Assembly (NCBI GenBank): GCA_022561675.1
Contig: JADFQT010000156.1
Span: 1 to 6,359 of the forward strand
DNA length: 6,359 nucleotides
DNA from: Chloroflexota bacterium
GTDB lineage: Bacteria; Chloroflexota; Dehalococcoidia; Lucifugimonadales; UBA3495
Reading direction: 5' to 3'
The translations under genes and the position numbers were made by a program. The notes below the pieces were generated by a model, which saw nothing but the letters and a program-made list of their open reading frames with translations, made no database searches and was not told the DNA's origin. Shown one piece after another: positions 1-5,741 of this stretch (position 1 is the stretch's first letter; every line of letters begins with the position of its first letter).

Positions 1-357
1 ACCCAGTTGTTTTACGATAACCAGGACCTTTACAGGATGGTGGAACGGGCCGAGAAAGCCGGTATCGATGTTCCCATCGTGCCGGGGATCCTGCCGATTC
101 TCAGCACCGCGCAGATTCGTAGATTCACCGCTCTTTGCGGCGCCAAAATTCCGGCCGCGCTGGACCGGCAGTTAGATAAATTCGCCGAAGATGACAATGC
201 CGTACGGGAGTTGGGGATCGAGCACGCTACCGAGCAGGTTCGAGAGCTGTGGGATCAGGGAGTTCCCGGCGTCCATTTTTATGTATTGAACCGGAGCTAC
301 TCCGTCTCAAACATTTTGGATAATCTCAACTTGCCGGGCCACACCAAGGAAGCCTGA
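1..357 (+). CDS. metF: Methylenetetrahydrofolate reductase, C-terminal part (5' end outside window)
   Basis: This is the last 118 residues of the FAD-dependent enzyme that reduces 5,10-methylene-THF to 5-methyl-THF in the cytosol, supplying methyl groups for methionine synthesis. The reading frame is open from base 1, so the start lies upstream. The fragment opens with TQLFYDN, matching the family's TQFFFD strand; its Gln (residue 2 here) is a folate-contacting position in the E. coli enzyme. It continues with GIDVPIVPGILP (residues 21-32), a family signature, and a Lys/Pro-containing helix (GAKIPAAL, 47-54). It ends with HFYVLNR (92-98), the conserved C-terminal strand of the TIM barrel. The protein stops about 20 residues after that strand, a normal end for the short bacterial MetF of roughly 300 residues, so there is no fused regulatory domain. 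The next gene is 159 bp downstream. I assigned the name from motif recognition; confidence is high even though about 60% of the protein is missing. Confidence 0.94.
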   Translation, partial: TQLFYDNQDLYRMVERAEKAGIDVPIVPGILPILSTAQIRRFTALCGAKIPAALDRQLDKFAEDDNAVRELGIEHATEQVRELWDQGVPGVHFYVLNRSYSVSNILDNLNLPGHTKEA

Positions 358-377
358 AGGCGTTGTTGCCTGAAAGG

Positions 378-396
378 GTTATTGATTATCATTACC
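378..396. promoter_or_regulatory. Fur-box-like operator candidate
   Basis: The minus-strand reading GGTAATGATAATCAATAAC matches the classical 19-bp Fur consensus GATAATGATAATCATTATC at 16 of 19 positions by my hand count; the plus strand matches at 15. The core TGATTATCA (383-391) is a perfect palindrome around one central base, flanked by GGGT (376-379) and ACCC (394-397). It is an AT-rich island in GC-rich DNA, 21 bp past the metF stop and 120 bp before the acpS start. The consensus comes from E. coli; whether Fur-family proteins of this host use the same sequence is not known from the window. Confidence 0.4.
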
Positions 397-464
397 CGGC
401 TTTAGCGGCTCCCCCAACGCGCTCTAAGCTCCCCTTTCGTATGCGCGCCACCGCCACCAGGCCA

Positions 465-494
465 TTGACGGTTCGCAGAAATGTTTGCCATGCT
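465..494 (+). promoter_or_regulatory. Weak sigma70-like promoter candidate for acpS-nnr
   Basis: TTGACG (465-470) matches the -35 consensus at 5 of 6 bases. At 18 bp spacing the -10 position holds CATGCT (489-494), which keeps only three consensus bases. A start near base 501 would give a short acpS leader. This is the best pair I can see in the 358-516 gap, but the poor -10 makes it uncertain. The operon could also be read through from metF, since no convincing terminator separates them. Confidence 0.25.
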
Positions 495-516
495 AAGTCC
501 TGTTTAACGGAGTTTC

Positions 517-909
517 ATGTTAACCACCGGAGTTGACATAGTAGAGATCCCTCGGGTCCAAGGGGTATTGGCCCGGTACGGCCGGCGCTTCCTGGAACGC
601 ATCTTTACCGAGGGGGAGATTGTTTACTGCCGGGGGCGGGCTCCAAATTTGGCAGCCAGATTCGCCGCCAAGGAAGCGACAATGAAAGCCCTGGGAACCG
701 GCACTCGGGGGGTTAACTGGAAGGACATAGAAGTGCTGCGGCGGGAAAGTGGCGAACCCCATATTCGCCTGCACGGACGGGCGGAAGAACGCGCCCAACG
801 CTTGGGGGTGGTGGAGATTTCTCTTAGCCTTTCTCATTGCCGGGAATACGCCGTGGCCTTCGTAGTGGCTCAATCCGGGGTGGCTCAATCCGGGGTGAAT
901 CAATCCTGA
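517..909 (+). CDS. acpS: Holo-[acyl-carrier-protein] synthase
   Basis: AcpS is the cytosolic phosphopantetheinyl transferase that moves 4'-phosphopantetheine from CoA onto the active serine of acyl carrier protein, switching it on for fatty acid synthesis. The 130-residue protein has the full family layout. GVDIVEI at residues 5-11 carries metal-ligand Asp7. RFAAKEA at 48-54 carries the second ligand Glu53 and the CoA-binding Lys. SLSLSHCREYAVAFVV at 102-117 is the C-terminal SxSH strand. The start ATG has a GGAG at 509-512, 4 bases upstream, a slightly tight spacing. The last dozen residues (AQSGVAQSGVNQS) lie beyond the usual end of the fold and are encoded by 15-bp tandem repeats, so the tail is probably a recent, unstructured addition. 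The nnr start follows 8 bp after the stop. acpS next to a yjeF/nnr-type gene is a common bacterial arrangement, and co-transcription with translational coupling is likely. Confidence 0.95.
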   Translation: MLTTGVDIVEIPRVQGVLARYGRRFLERIFTEGEIVYCRGRAPNLAARFAAKEATMKALGTGTRGVNWKDIEVLRRESGEPHIRLHGRAEERAQRLGVVEISLSLSHCREYAVAFVVAQSGVAQSGVNQS

Positions 910-924
910 GTGGCGCAATGCCGG
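865..924 (+). repeat. Four 15-bp tandem units across the acpS/nnr junction
   Basis: Units begin at 865, 880, 895 and 910. The first two are identical (GTGGCTCAATCCGGG). The third reads GTGAATCAATCCTGA and the fourth GTGGCGCAATGCCGG. The unit is five codons long, so copy changes keep the acpS frame and only add or remove VAQSG-type residues. The third unit supplies the acpS TGA stop (907-909). The fourth contains the nnr ATG (918-920). The pattern suggests slipped-strand expansion followed by divergence, with the intercistronic spacer itself derived from the repeat. Confidence 0.85.
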
Positions 925-2516
925 CAGCAAACCTGAAAATAGTCACCGCGGCCCAGATGGTGGCACTGGAGCAGGCCTCGGAGCGCCAGGGGGTCAGCAC
1001 CGACTACCTGATGGAGAGCGCGGGACTGGCCGTGGCGAAAGCGGTCAGGAGTCAGCTCGGAGGTGTAGCGGGGGCGAAAATCCTGGTGCTGGTGGGCGCC
1101 GGCAACAACGGCGCCGATGGTCTGGTTGCGGCTCGCCACCTGCGGCGTTGGGGCGCCCAGGCGAGCATCTACCTGGCCACCCGCCGGCCAACCCCAGACC
1201 CCAAAATGGAGCTGGCCCTGGAGTATGGAGTCGCGGTTTCCTCTTCAGCCAGTGACCCGGAGCTGGAGGAGCTGGAGGGTCATCTCCGCGGGTGCCGGCT
1301 GGTGCTGGACGCGGTGCTGGGCACCGGTAGGGCTCGCCCGCTGGATGGCCCGGTGAAGGAGCTGGCTCGGCGGATAAACGCCTGGCGATCTCAAGGCCGG
1401 GATGGGGGCGGGGACCGGGACCGCCAGGTTTTCGCGCTGGACCTCCCCACCGGTCTTAACCCAGACACCGGCCAGGCAGACCCCAATTGCATTGCCGCCG
1501 ACCGGACCCTGGCGTTGGGATACCCCAAGGTGGGCCTGCTGACCTTCCCGGGAGCCGGGTTGGTGGGACAGTTGCAAGTGTTGGACATAGGCCTGCTTCC
1601 AGACCTGGAACTGGAGCGAGGCATTGGCCTGGAGCTTCTGAGTCCCGATTGGGTTGGCGGCCATTTACCGGTTCGCCCCCTTGACTCCCATAAGGGAACC
1701 TTTGGCCACGCCCTGATAGTGGCCGGTTCCAGAAGCTATGTCGGCGCCGCCTACCTGGCGGCCCAGGCAGCAGTCCGAGCCGGAGCCGGGCTGGTTACCC
1801 TGGCCACACCCGAGAGCGTCTATCCCATCGTGGCCGGCAAATTGACCGAGGTGATTCATCTTCCCCTTCCGGAGGACCAGGAGGGGTTGGTGCGTCCCGA
1901 GGCAGCTGGACTAATCCGCTCCAACCTCTCCCACTATGACGCTTTGGCCGTGGGATGTGGCCTGGGCCACTCGGAGGGGACCCGGCAGTTTATTGAGCGA
2001 TTGGTTCTGGATCAGCCCCAGCTGCCGATTCCCCTGGTGATTGACGCCGACGGCTTGAATAATCTATCCCGACTGGAGCACTGGTGGGAGCGCCTGGCCG
2101 GAACAACGGTCTTGACCCCTCATCCCGGGGAGATGGCAAACCTGGTCGGCACCCCCACATCTGAGATTCAGCGGGACAGGATCGGTGCGGCCCGAAAATG
2201 GGCGGATTATTGGAAGGTCGGTCTGGTCCTCAAGGGGGCTCACACGGTAGTGGCCCATCCCGACCAGCCTGTCCGAGTGTCACCCTTCGCTAATCCCGGG
2301 CTGGCTTCGGGAGGCACCGGTGACGTTTTGACCGGTATAATGGCCGGTCTGATGGCTCAAGGCCTCACTGCCGACCTCGCCGCCAGCTGTGGAGTTTACC
2401 TGCACGGTCAAGCCGGAGCCTACGCGGTATTGGACCTGGGTGAGGCCGGTCTTACCGCCACGGACCTGGTGCAGAGGCTGCCCCAAACCATTGGACGGCT
2501 GCGGCATGCCGGTTAA
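918..2516 (+). CDS. nnr: Bifunctional NAD(P)H-hydrate epimerase / ADP-dependent NAD(P)H-hydrate dehydratase
   Basis: This 532-residue enzyme repairs hydrated NADH and NADPH. The N-terminal YjeF_N domain (about residues 8-235) interconverts the R and S hydrates. The C-terminal ribokinase-like domain (about 255-528) dehydrates the S form using ADP. Epimerase marks are VLVGAGNNGADG (57-68), DAVLGTG (131-137) and ALDLPTG (173-179, usually DIPSG). Dehydratase marks are KGTFGHALIVAGS (259-271), AVRAGAGLVT (285-294), VIDADGLNNL (374-383), TPHPGEM (400-406), LKGAHTVV (438-445) and NPGLASGGTGDVLTG (459-473), with Asp469 as the expected catalytic base. I chose ATG 918 because the protein then begins right at the usual KIVTAAQM strand. 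A longer frame from TTG 837 would only add translated repeat. GAGTGG at 908-913 is a weak ribosome site, so coupling to acpS is likely. A Gly/Asp/Arg-rich stretch (159-169) before the DLPTG strand looks like an inserted surface loop. Confidence 0.95.
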   Translation: MPAANLKIVTAAQMVALEQASERQGVSTDYLMESAGLAVAKAVRSQLGGVAGAKILVLVGAGNNGADGLVAARHLRRWGAQASIYLATRRPTPDPKMELALEYGVAVSSSASDPELEELEGHLRGCRLVLDAVLGTGRARPLDGPVKELARRINAWRSQGRDGGGDRDRQVFALDLPTGLNPDTGQADPNCIAADRTLALGYPKVGLLTFPGAGLVGQLQVLDIGLLPDLELERGIGLELLSPDWVGGHLPVRPLDSHKGTFGHALIVAGSRSYVGAAYLAAQAAVRAGAGLVTLATPESVYPIVAGKLTEVIHLPLPEDQEGLVRPEAAGLIRSNLSHYDALAVGCGLGHSEGTRQFIERLVLDQPQLPIPLVIDADGLNNLSRLEHWWERLAGTTVLTPHPGEMANLVGTPTSEIQRDRIGAARKWADYWKVGLVLKGAHTVVAHPDQPVRVSPFANPGLASGGTGDVLTGIMAGLMAQGLTADLAASCGVYLHGQAGAYAVLDLGEAGLTATDLVQRLPQTIGRLRHAG

Positions 2517-2563
2517 ATTTGGCTTGTTTGGAACCGAAAAAAGTCTCCGGAAAACCTGCTCGA

Positions 2564-2578
2564 CATCAATTATTGATG
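2564..2578. promoter_or_regulatory. Perfect 15-bp palindrome, operator candidate
   Basis: CATCAATTATTGATG is two perfect 7-bp half-sites around one central T. It sits in the 171-bp gap before the HEAT-repeat gene, and its centre is near -33 relative to the start predicted from the extended -10 at 2589-2597, where the -35 element would lie. A dimeric repressor bound here would block polymerase. No regulator gene is present in the window, so the ligand and protein are unknown. Confidence 0.45.
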
Positions 2579-2588
2579 AACTGCGCTA

Positions 2589-2597
2589 TGTTATACT
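2589..2597 (+). promoter_or_regulatory. Extended -10 promoter candidate for the HEAT-repeat gene
   Basis: TGTTATACT fits the extended -10 pattern TGnTATAAT, with TATACT matching 5 of 6 bases. No good -35 is found at 16-18 bp, which extended -10 promoters tolerate. Transcription would start near 2604, giving a leader of about 84 nt. That leader can form three small hairpins in a row: GGCT/AGCC (2637-2647), CAGAT/ATCTG (2647-2664) and CTGA/TCAG (2669-2678). The last of these touches the ribosome binding site. Confidence 0.4.
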
Positions 2598-2687
2598 TGG
2601 CCTGTTCACCATTTGTCACATAAAAACCGGATTGGCGGCTGATAGCCAGATTTCCCAAGATCTGATAACTGAGTTCAGAGGGCACCC

Positions 2688-3605
2688 ATGGCATTGGAAG
2701 AGTTTCTAGAGACCCTGGTTGATCCTTCGGCCGATGTGGCCAACGCCGATTTCATAGAAATGTCCGACCTATCCCCTTCGGAATTGGGGAGCTTTGCGCG
2801 AGCATGGTTCACCATTCCCGTTGAACGCCAGCGCTCGATCATCTCGACCATGGTTGAGTTGGCTGAGGACAACCCGGAGTTGGACTTCTGCGCGGTATTC
2901 AAAATGTGCCTCAAGGACCGGGATGAGGAGATTCAGGGAAAGGCCATAGAAGGCTTGTGGGAGTCTGAAGACCGGTCGATCATTACCAGTTTAGTGCAAA
3001 TCCTGCGCTCGGAGCGCAGCCCGGAGGTTCGCTCCGCTGCCGCTGCGGCTTTGGGTAAATTCGCCAATTTGATACAGGAAGGCAAACTGCTTGCCAAAGA
3101 CGCGGACGTAGTGCGGGATACCCTGATGGAGACGCTGGAGGACCAGGATGAACACCTGGAAGTCCGGCGGAGAAGCCTGGAGGCAGTAGCCCCCTTCAAT
3201 ACCGCGACCATCCAGGAGTACGTTTCCTGGGCCTACAATAGCGATGACCTGAAGCTCAAATCCAGCTCCATCTACGCCATGGGGCGCACCGGCGAAACAA
3301 ATTGGTTGCCGGTATTAATCAAGGAACTGCAAAGCTCTGAACCATCGGTGCGATATGAAACCGCCAACGCCTGCGGCGACCTGGGCGAAGAGGACCTAGT
3401 CCCCCATTTGGTACCCCTGCTTCAGGATGACGACTACCAGGTACAGGTGGCCGGGCTGAGCGCTCTAGGCAAGATAGGCGGGCCGCTGGCGAAACGGGTG
3501 CTGCTCATGTGCGTCAAAGAGGGCGACGCGGTGCTGGAAGAGGCCGCCCGGGGCGCCCTGGAAAATGTGGAGTTTCTGGAAGGCGAAGGAGCCTTCCAGT
3601 CCTAG
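2688..3605 (+). CDS. HEAT-repeat protein of unknown role
   Basis: This is a 305-residue all-helical protein with no signal peptide or membrane segment, so probably cytosolic. HEAT-type units are visible from about residue 75 to the end. Their second helices include DEEIQGKAIEGLW (79-91), SPEVRSAAAAALGKF (111-125), HLEVRRRSLEAVAPF (156-170), LKLKSSSIYAMGRTG (188-202), EPSVRYETANACGDLG (218-233), YQVQVAGLSALGKIG (250-264) and AVLEEAARGALENV (281-294). The spacing is about 30-40 residues, with the D-x-x-VR..A..ALG pattern of the HEAT_2/PBS-lyase-type repeat. The first 75 residues are acidic and helical without clear repeat marks. Such solenoids are binding scaffolds; some relatives handle bilin attachment, but no phycobiliprotein gene is nearby, so I do not assign that function. 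Start ATG 2688 has AGAGGG at 2677-2682. The gene has its own promoter candidate and is followed after 100 bp by the PPOX gene. Confidence 0.85.
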   Translation: MALEEFLETLVDPSADVANADFIEMSDLSPSELGSFARAWFTIPVERQRSIISTMVELAEDNPELDFCAVFKMCLKDRDEEIQGKAIEGLWESEDRSIITSLVQILRSERSPEVRSAAAAALGKFANLIQEGKLLAKDADVVRDTLMETLEDQDEHLEVRRRSLEAVAPFNTATIQEYVSWAYNSDDLKLKSSSIYAMGRTGETNWLPVLIKELQSSEPSVRYETANACGDLGEEDLVPHLVPLLQDDDYQVQVAGLSALGKIGGPLAKRVLLMCVKEGDAVLEEAARGALENVEFLEGEGAFQS

Positions 3606-3634
3606 CCTCTCTACGAACCTGGAGCCGGGAACCT

Positions 3635-3668
3635 GGAACAGTTCTGATGCCTGCACGGTGGCTGTTCC
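3635..3668 (+). other. Intergenic inverted repeat after the HEAT-repeat gene
   Basis: GGAACAG (3635-3641) and CTGTTCC (3662-3668) are perfect 7-bp complements around a 20-nt loop, and two G-U pairs could extend the stem inward. It begins 30 bp past the HEAT stop. There is no T-run after it, so it is not a standard intrinsic terminator; it could stabilise an mRNA end or be chance. Just upstream, GAACCTGGA occurs twice (3615-3623 and 3629-3637). Confidence 0.3.
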
Positions 3669-3705
3669 TCCCAATTGAACCCCAACGATCCCTCCAATCT
3701 CCCCT

Positions 3706-4149
3706 ATGTCCTATGACGCTCTAGCCCAGCTTCCCGCCCGGCAAACAGAGCTGCTGGCCCACGCGCCGGTAGGGCGTCTGGCCACCGCCGACGCCACCGG
3801 CGTCCCTCACGTGATCCCGGTCTGCTACGCTGTGATGGACGGCGCCATCTATTCGGTGCTGGACCAGAAACCCAAGCGCGCCTCCTTAACCCGGCTGCGG
3901 CGAGTGCGGAATATTCTGGCCAACCCCCGGGTTTCCCTGGTCGTTGACCGCTACGAGGAAAATTGGGAGCGCCTGTGGTACATTCTGATATCCGGACACG
4001 CCGAGCTGCTGGAGGAGGGCGCAGAGAGGCCCGCCGCCATCCAGGTATTGCGTGAAAAGTACGCTCAGTACCGGCCGATGAACATTGACCCCAATCCCGT
4101 GATAAAAATCACGCCATCCCACGTGGTCTCCTGGGGCTTCCAGCCTTAA
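3706..4149 (+). CDS. PPOX-class F420/flavin-dependent oxidoreductase (Rv0121c-like)
   Basis: This 147-residue protein has the split-barrel fold of the pyridoxamine 5'-phosphate oxidase superfamily. Related actinobacterial and Chloroflexota proteins bind coenzyme F420 or FMN as dimers and reduce small substrates; the substrate here is unknown. Family marks are VGRLATADATGVPHVIPVCYA (residues 22-42), the first barrel strands; KPKRASLTRLRRVRNILANPRVSLVVDRY (55-83), a basic cofactor-phosphate-binding segment typical of the Rv0121c group; WERLWYILISGHAELLE (87-103); and a short C-terminal VVSWGF strand (140-145). The length is normal and nothing is missing. F420 rather than FMN is inferred from subfamily resemblance; no F420 biosynthesis gene lies in the window. 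ATG 3706 fits the family's start, but no Shine-Dalgarno sequence precedes it; the leader is C-rich and contains CCTCC twice. The gene may be read with the HEAT-repeat gene, and it converges on the transporter. Confidence 0.88.
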   Translation: MSYDALAQLPARQTELLAHAPVGRLATADATGVPHVIPVCYAVMDGAIYSVLDQKPKRASLTRLRRVRNILANPRVSLVVDRYEENWERLWYILISGHAELLEEGAERPAAIQVLREKYAQYRPMNIDPNPVIKITPSHVVSWGFQP

Positions 4150-4225
4150 CGCTCACCCGGCTTGCCTCTCAGGTTATATTCAGGCTACATCCATCTGGCC
4201 AATCGTAAACCAGGCGCAAGCAGAC

Positions 4226-4253
4226 AAAGAAGAGGGAGTGTTCTCCAAGCTTC
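4226..4253 (-). terminator. Weak intrinsic terminator candidate for the transporter
   Basis: Read on the minus strand, just past the transporter stop, GAAG and CTTC enclose GGAG-AACA-CTCC with a 3/2 internal loop, and the stem is followed by only three T residues. The tetraloop stem and position (7 bp past the stop) suit a terminator, but the short stems and short T-run make it weak. I see no comparable structure for the plus-strand PPOX gene in the 111-bp convergent gap. Confidence 0.3.
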
Positions 4254-4260
4254 AGTTTGT

Positions 4261-5547
4261 TTAGGGCAGTTCCCGTTGGTTGGGCGGCCGGGCGGCTAGG
4301 ATCAACGCCGAACTGACCAGGGCCAACACCGCAAAGTAGATGAACGCTTGTTGGTAACTACCGGTGGCGTCGTACACTATGCCCGAGGCCAGGGGGCCTA
4401 CTGCAAATCCGGCCACCTGCGCCGCCCGGCTGATACCGAAGATAGACCCCAAAGATGCCCTTCCGTAGTAGCTGGCCCATAACAGTGGGGCCAGAGTGTT
4501 CACACCACTGCCGGTGATCCCCTGGATTACGGCGAAGACGTAAGTTTTCGGCAGGTCATCGGCGTTGATCAAGACCATCATGCTGATCGCGCCCAGAAAA
4601 TAAACCGCGGCCAGCATATACCGGGGAGGCAGGCGTTCCGCCAGAAACCCCAATGACAACGCTCCGACTGCTCCGGCAATCGACATGACACTGATGGCCC
4701 CCACTGCCTCCAGGGGCTTTAGTCCTTGTTGAATCAGGTGGGGCACCAGATGCAGGCCAACCCCCGAAGTAGCGGTGCTGACCACGAACAAGGATACCAA
4801 CACCAGCCAAAAGCTCGGTGCGCGAATTATCTCCGCCAAGGGCGTAGACTGAAGCTGCTCGATCGAACCCCCTCCAGTCCGGGGACCGGATTCTTCCGCT
4901 CCAGAACCGGGCTCGCAAGCTGGCTGGGAAGCCGGTGCCCCATCCGGCAGCAATCCCAGGTCCTCGGGCTGGCGGCGGATTAGCCAGGCGCAGGGGATCA
5001 CACCCAGCACCAGCATGCCGCCGCCCAGCAGGACCCATGCGCTGCGCCAGCCCGCCCCGGAGATCACCAGCTGAACCAACGGAGCCATTAGGGTCATGCC
5101 GGCGGCTTCGGAAAAAAACACTATGCCAGTGGCTCGCCCCCGGTACCGGGAAAACCATTTCCCGATAGTAGGGGATGTGCCAATCTTGATTAAACCCTGG
5201 TCCGCTATTCTCGCCACCGTGAAGGCAGCGTAGAACCCGGCCAATGTCTGAGCCAAGGCCAGGTACCCGCAGGCCAGCACCACCGTCAATCCCCCCAGGG
5301 TAAGGAGAGCCCGCGACCCTCTTCGGTCCACCAGGCGGCCGCTGAAGGGGGCCAATGCCGCCCCCAGAATCGCTCCCAAGCTGGTCGCTCCGGCCACTTG
5401 GGTCCGGTTCCAGCCAAATTCCTCGCTCATGGGAATCACGAAGATGGTCAGAATTCCGATGGCCGTGGCCGCATTGGCAAACCCTATACCGGAAGAGGCC
5501 GCGACAACCAGCCACCCATAGTAGATTCGTATCGGTTTCAAGCCCAT
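4261..5547 (-). CDS. Major facilitator superfamily transporter, oxalate/formate-antiporter-like
   Basis: This 428-residue inner-membrane protein has the 12-helix MFS plan in two halves. The N half begins with IYYGWLVVAASSGIGFANAATAIGI, a YYGW opening common in the OFA/monocarboxylate-porter-like group. Loop 2-3 carries motif A, GRLVDRRGSR (70-79). GKWFSRYRGRATGIVFF (129-145) is another subgroup mark. The central cytosolic loop runs from about 190 to 240, starts with RRQPEDLGLLPDG and is rich in Gly, Ser, Pro and Glu. The second half starts at APSFWLVLVSLFVVS and has a weaker motif A (GFLAERLPPRY, 300-310). Substrate is probably a small organic anion, but the sequence does not settle it. I prefer ATG 5547 over TTG 5556 because GAGG (minus strand, 5551-5554) lies just upstream of ATG. 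It is divergent from radC and convergent with the PPOX gene, so it is likely its own transcription unit. Confidence 0.92.
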   Translation of the reverse strand: MGLKPIRIYYGWLVVAASSGIGFANAATAIGILTIFVIPMSEEFGWNRTQVAGATSLGAILGAALAPFSGRLVDRRGSRALLTLGGLTVVLACGYLALAQTLAGFYAAFTVARIADQGLIKIGTSPTIGKWFSRYRGRATGIVFFSEAAGMTLMAPLVQLVISGAGWRSAWVLLGGGMLVLGVIPCAWLIRRQPEDLGLLPDGAPASQPACEPGSGAEESGPRTGGGSIEQLQSTPLAEIIRAPSFWLVLVSLFVVSTATSGVGLHLVPHLIQQGLKPLEAVGAISVMSIAGAVGALSLGFLAERLPPRYMLAAVYFLGAISMMVLINADDLPKTYVFAVIQGITGSGVNTLAPLLWASYYGRASLGSIFGISRAAQVAGFAVGPLASGIVYDATGSYQQAFIYFAVLALVSSALILAARPPNQRELP

Positions 5548-5590
5548 TGTCCTCAAATCTTCGCTGTCAGCAGGTACTATCGAGCTAGGG

Positions 5591-5627
5591 CCGAGCCGTG
5601 ATATATGATCCTGGACAAGCGGCTCGG
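5591..5627. promoter_or_regulatory. Perfect 8-bp inverted repeat in the transporter/radC divergent region
   Basis: CCGAGCCG (5591-5598) and CGGCTCGG (5620-5627) are exact complements separated by 21 bases that include an ATATAT tract. It lies 43 bp upstream of the transporter start and 114 bp upstream of radC, where an operator for the transporter could sit. It has no T-run on either strand, so it is not a terminator. I find no convincing sigma70 promoter in this gap for either gene; TAGAAT (5663-5668) is an isolated -10-like hexamer facing radC. Confidence 0.35.
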
Positions 5628-5679
5628 ATCAGTTCGATGCGGGAAAGCCACGGAGGCTCGTTTAGAATATCTCCTTCAC

Positions 5680-5718
5680 CGTAAGATTGCCCAGGTTTCC
5701 CAAGTGGAAATCTTTACG
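5680..5718 (+). other. Imperfect hairpin in the radC leader
   Basis: CGTAAGATT (5680-5688) pairs with AATCTTTACG (5709-5718) with one bulged base. Nested inside, TTTCC (5696-5700) pairs with GGAAA (5706-5710); the two foldings compete for two A residues. The structure ends 11 bases before the radC ribosome binding site (GGAG, 5730-5733). It could be a leader hairpin or an operator; sequence alone does not decide. Confidence 0.25.
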
Positions 5719-5741
5719 CAAGCATAATCGGAGTGTTACCA

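Noticed and set aside
352..377. AGGC/GCCT hairpin and repeated GCCTGAAGG-like sequence after the metF stop, as a terminator
   Set aside because: The stem is only 4 bp and there is no T-run, so it does not meet intrinsic-terminator criteria; the direct repeat is short and imperfect.
837..917. A longer nnr start at TTG 837
   Set aside because: The added 27 residues are mostly translated 15-bp repeat lying inside acpS; homologous proteins begin near the KIVTAAQM strand, which fits ATG 918.
520..930. A 136-residue open frame on the minus strand across almost all of acpS
   Set aside because: It mirrors acpS, has no recognisable domain, and AcpS on the plus strand has all its catalytic motifs.
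2510..2545. CGGTT/AACCG hairpin with an A-run as an nnr terminator
   Set aside because: On the plus strand the stem is followed by A residues rather than T residues, and the loop is long.
2613..2645. TTGTCA as a -35 box for the HEAT-repeat gene
   Set aside because: No -10 at 16-18 bp; the nearest candidate, TGATAG, is 21 bp away. The extended -10 at 2589-2597 is a better candidate.
4556..5515. A 319-residue open frame on the minus strand overlapping the transporter
   Set aside because: Same strand but another frame; the translation is rich in Gly/Arg/Ser with no membrane segments, while the 4261-5547 frame gives a clean 12-helix MFS protein.
5548..5556. TTG 5556 as the transporter start
   Set aside because: It adds only three residues, and the GAGG that would serve as ribosome site lies between it and ATG 5547.
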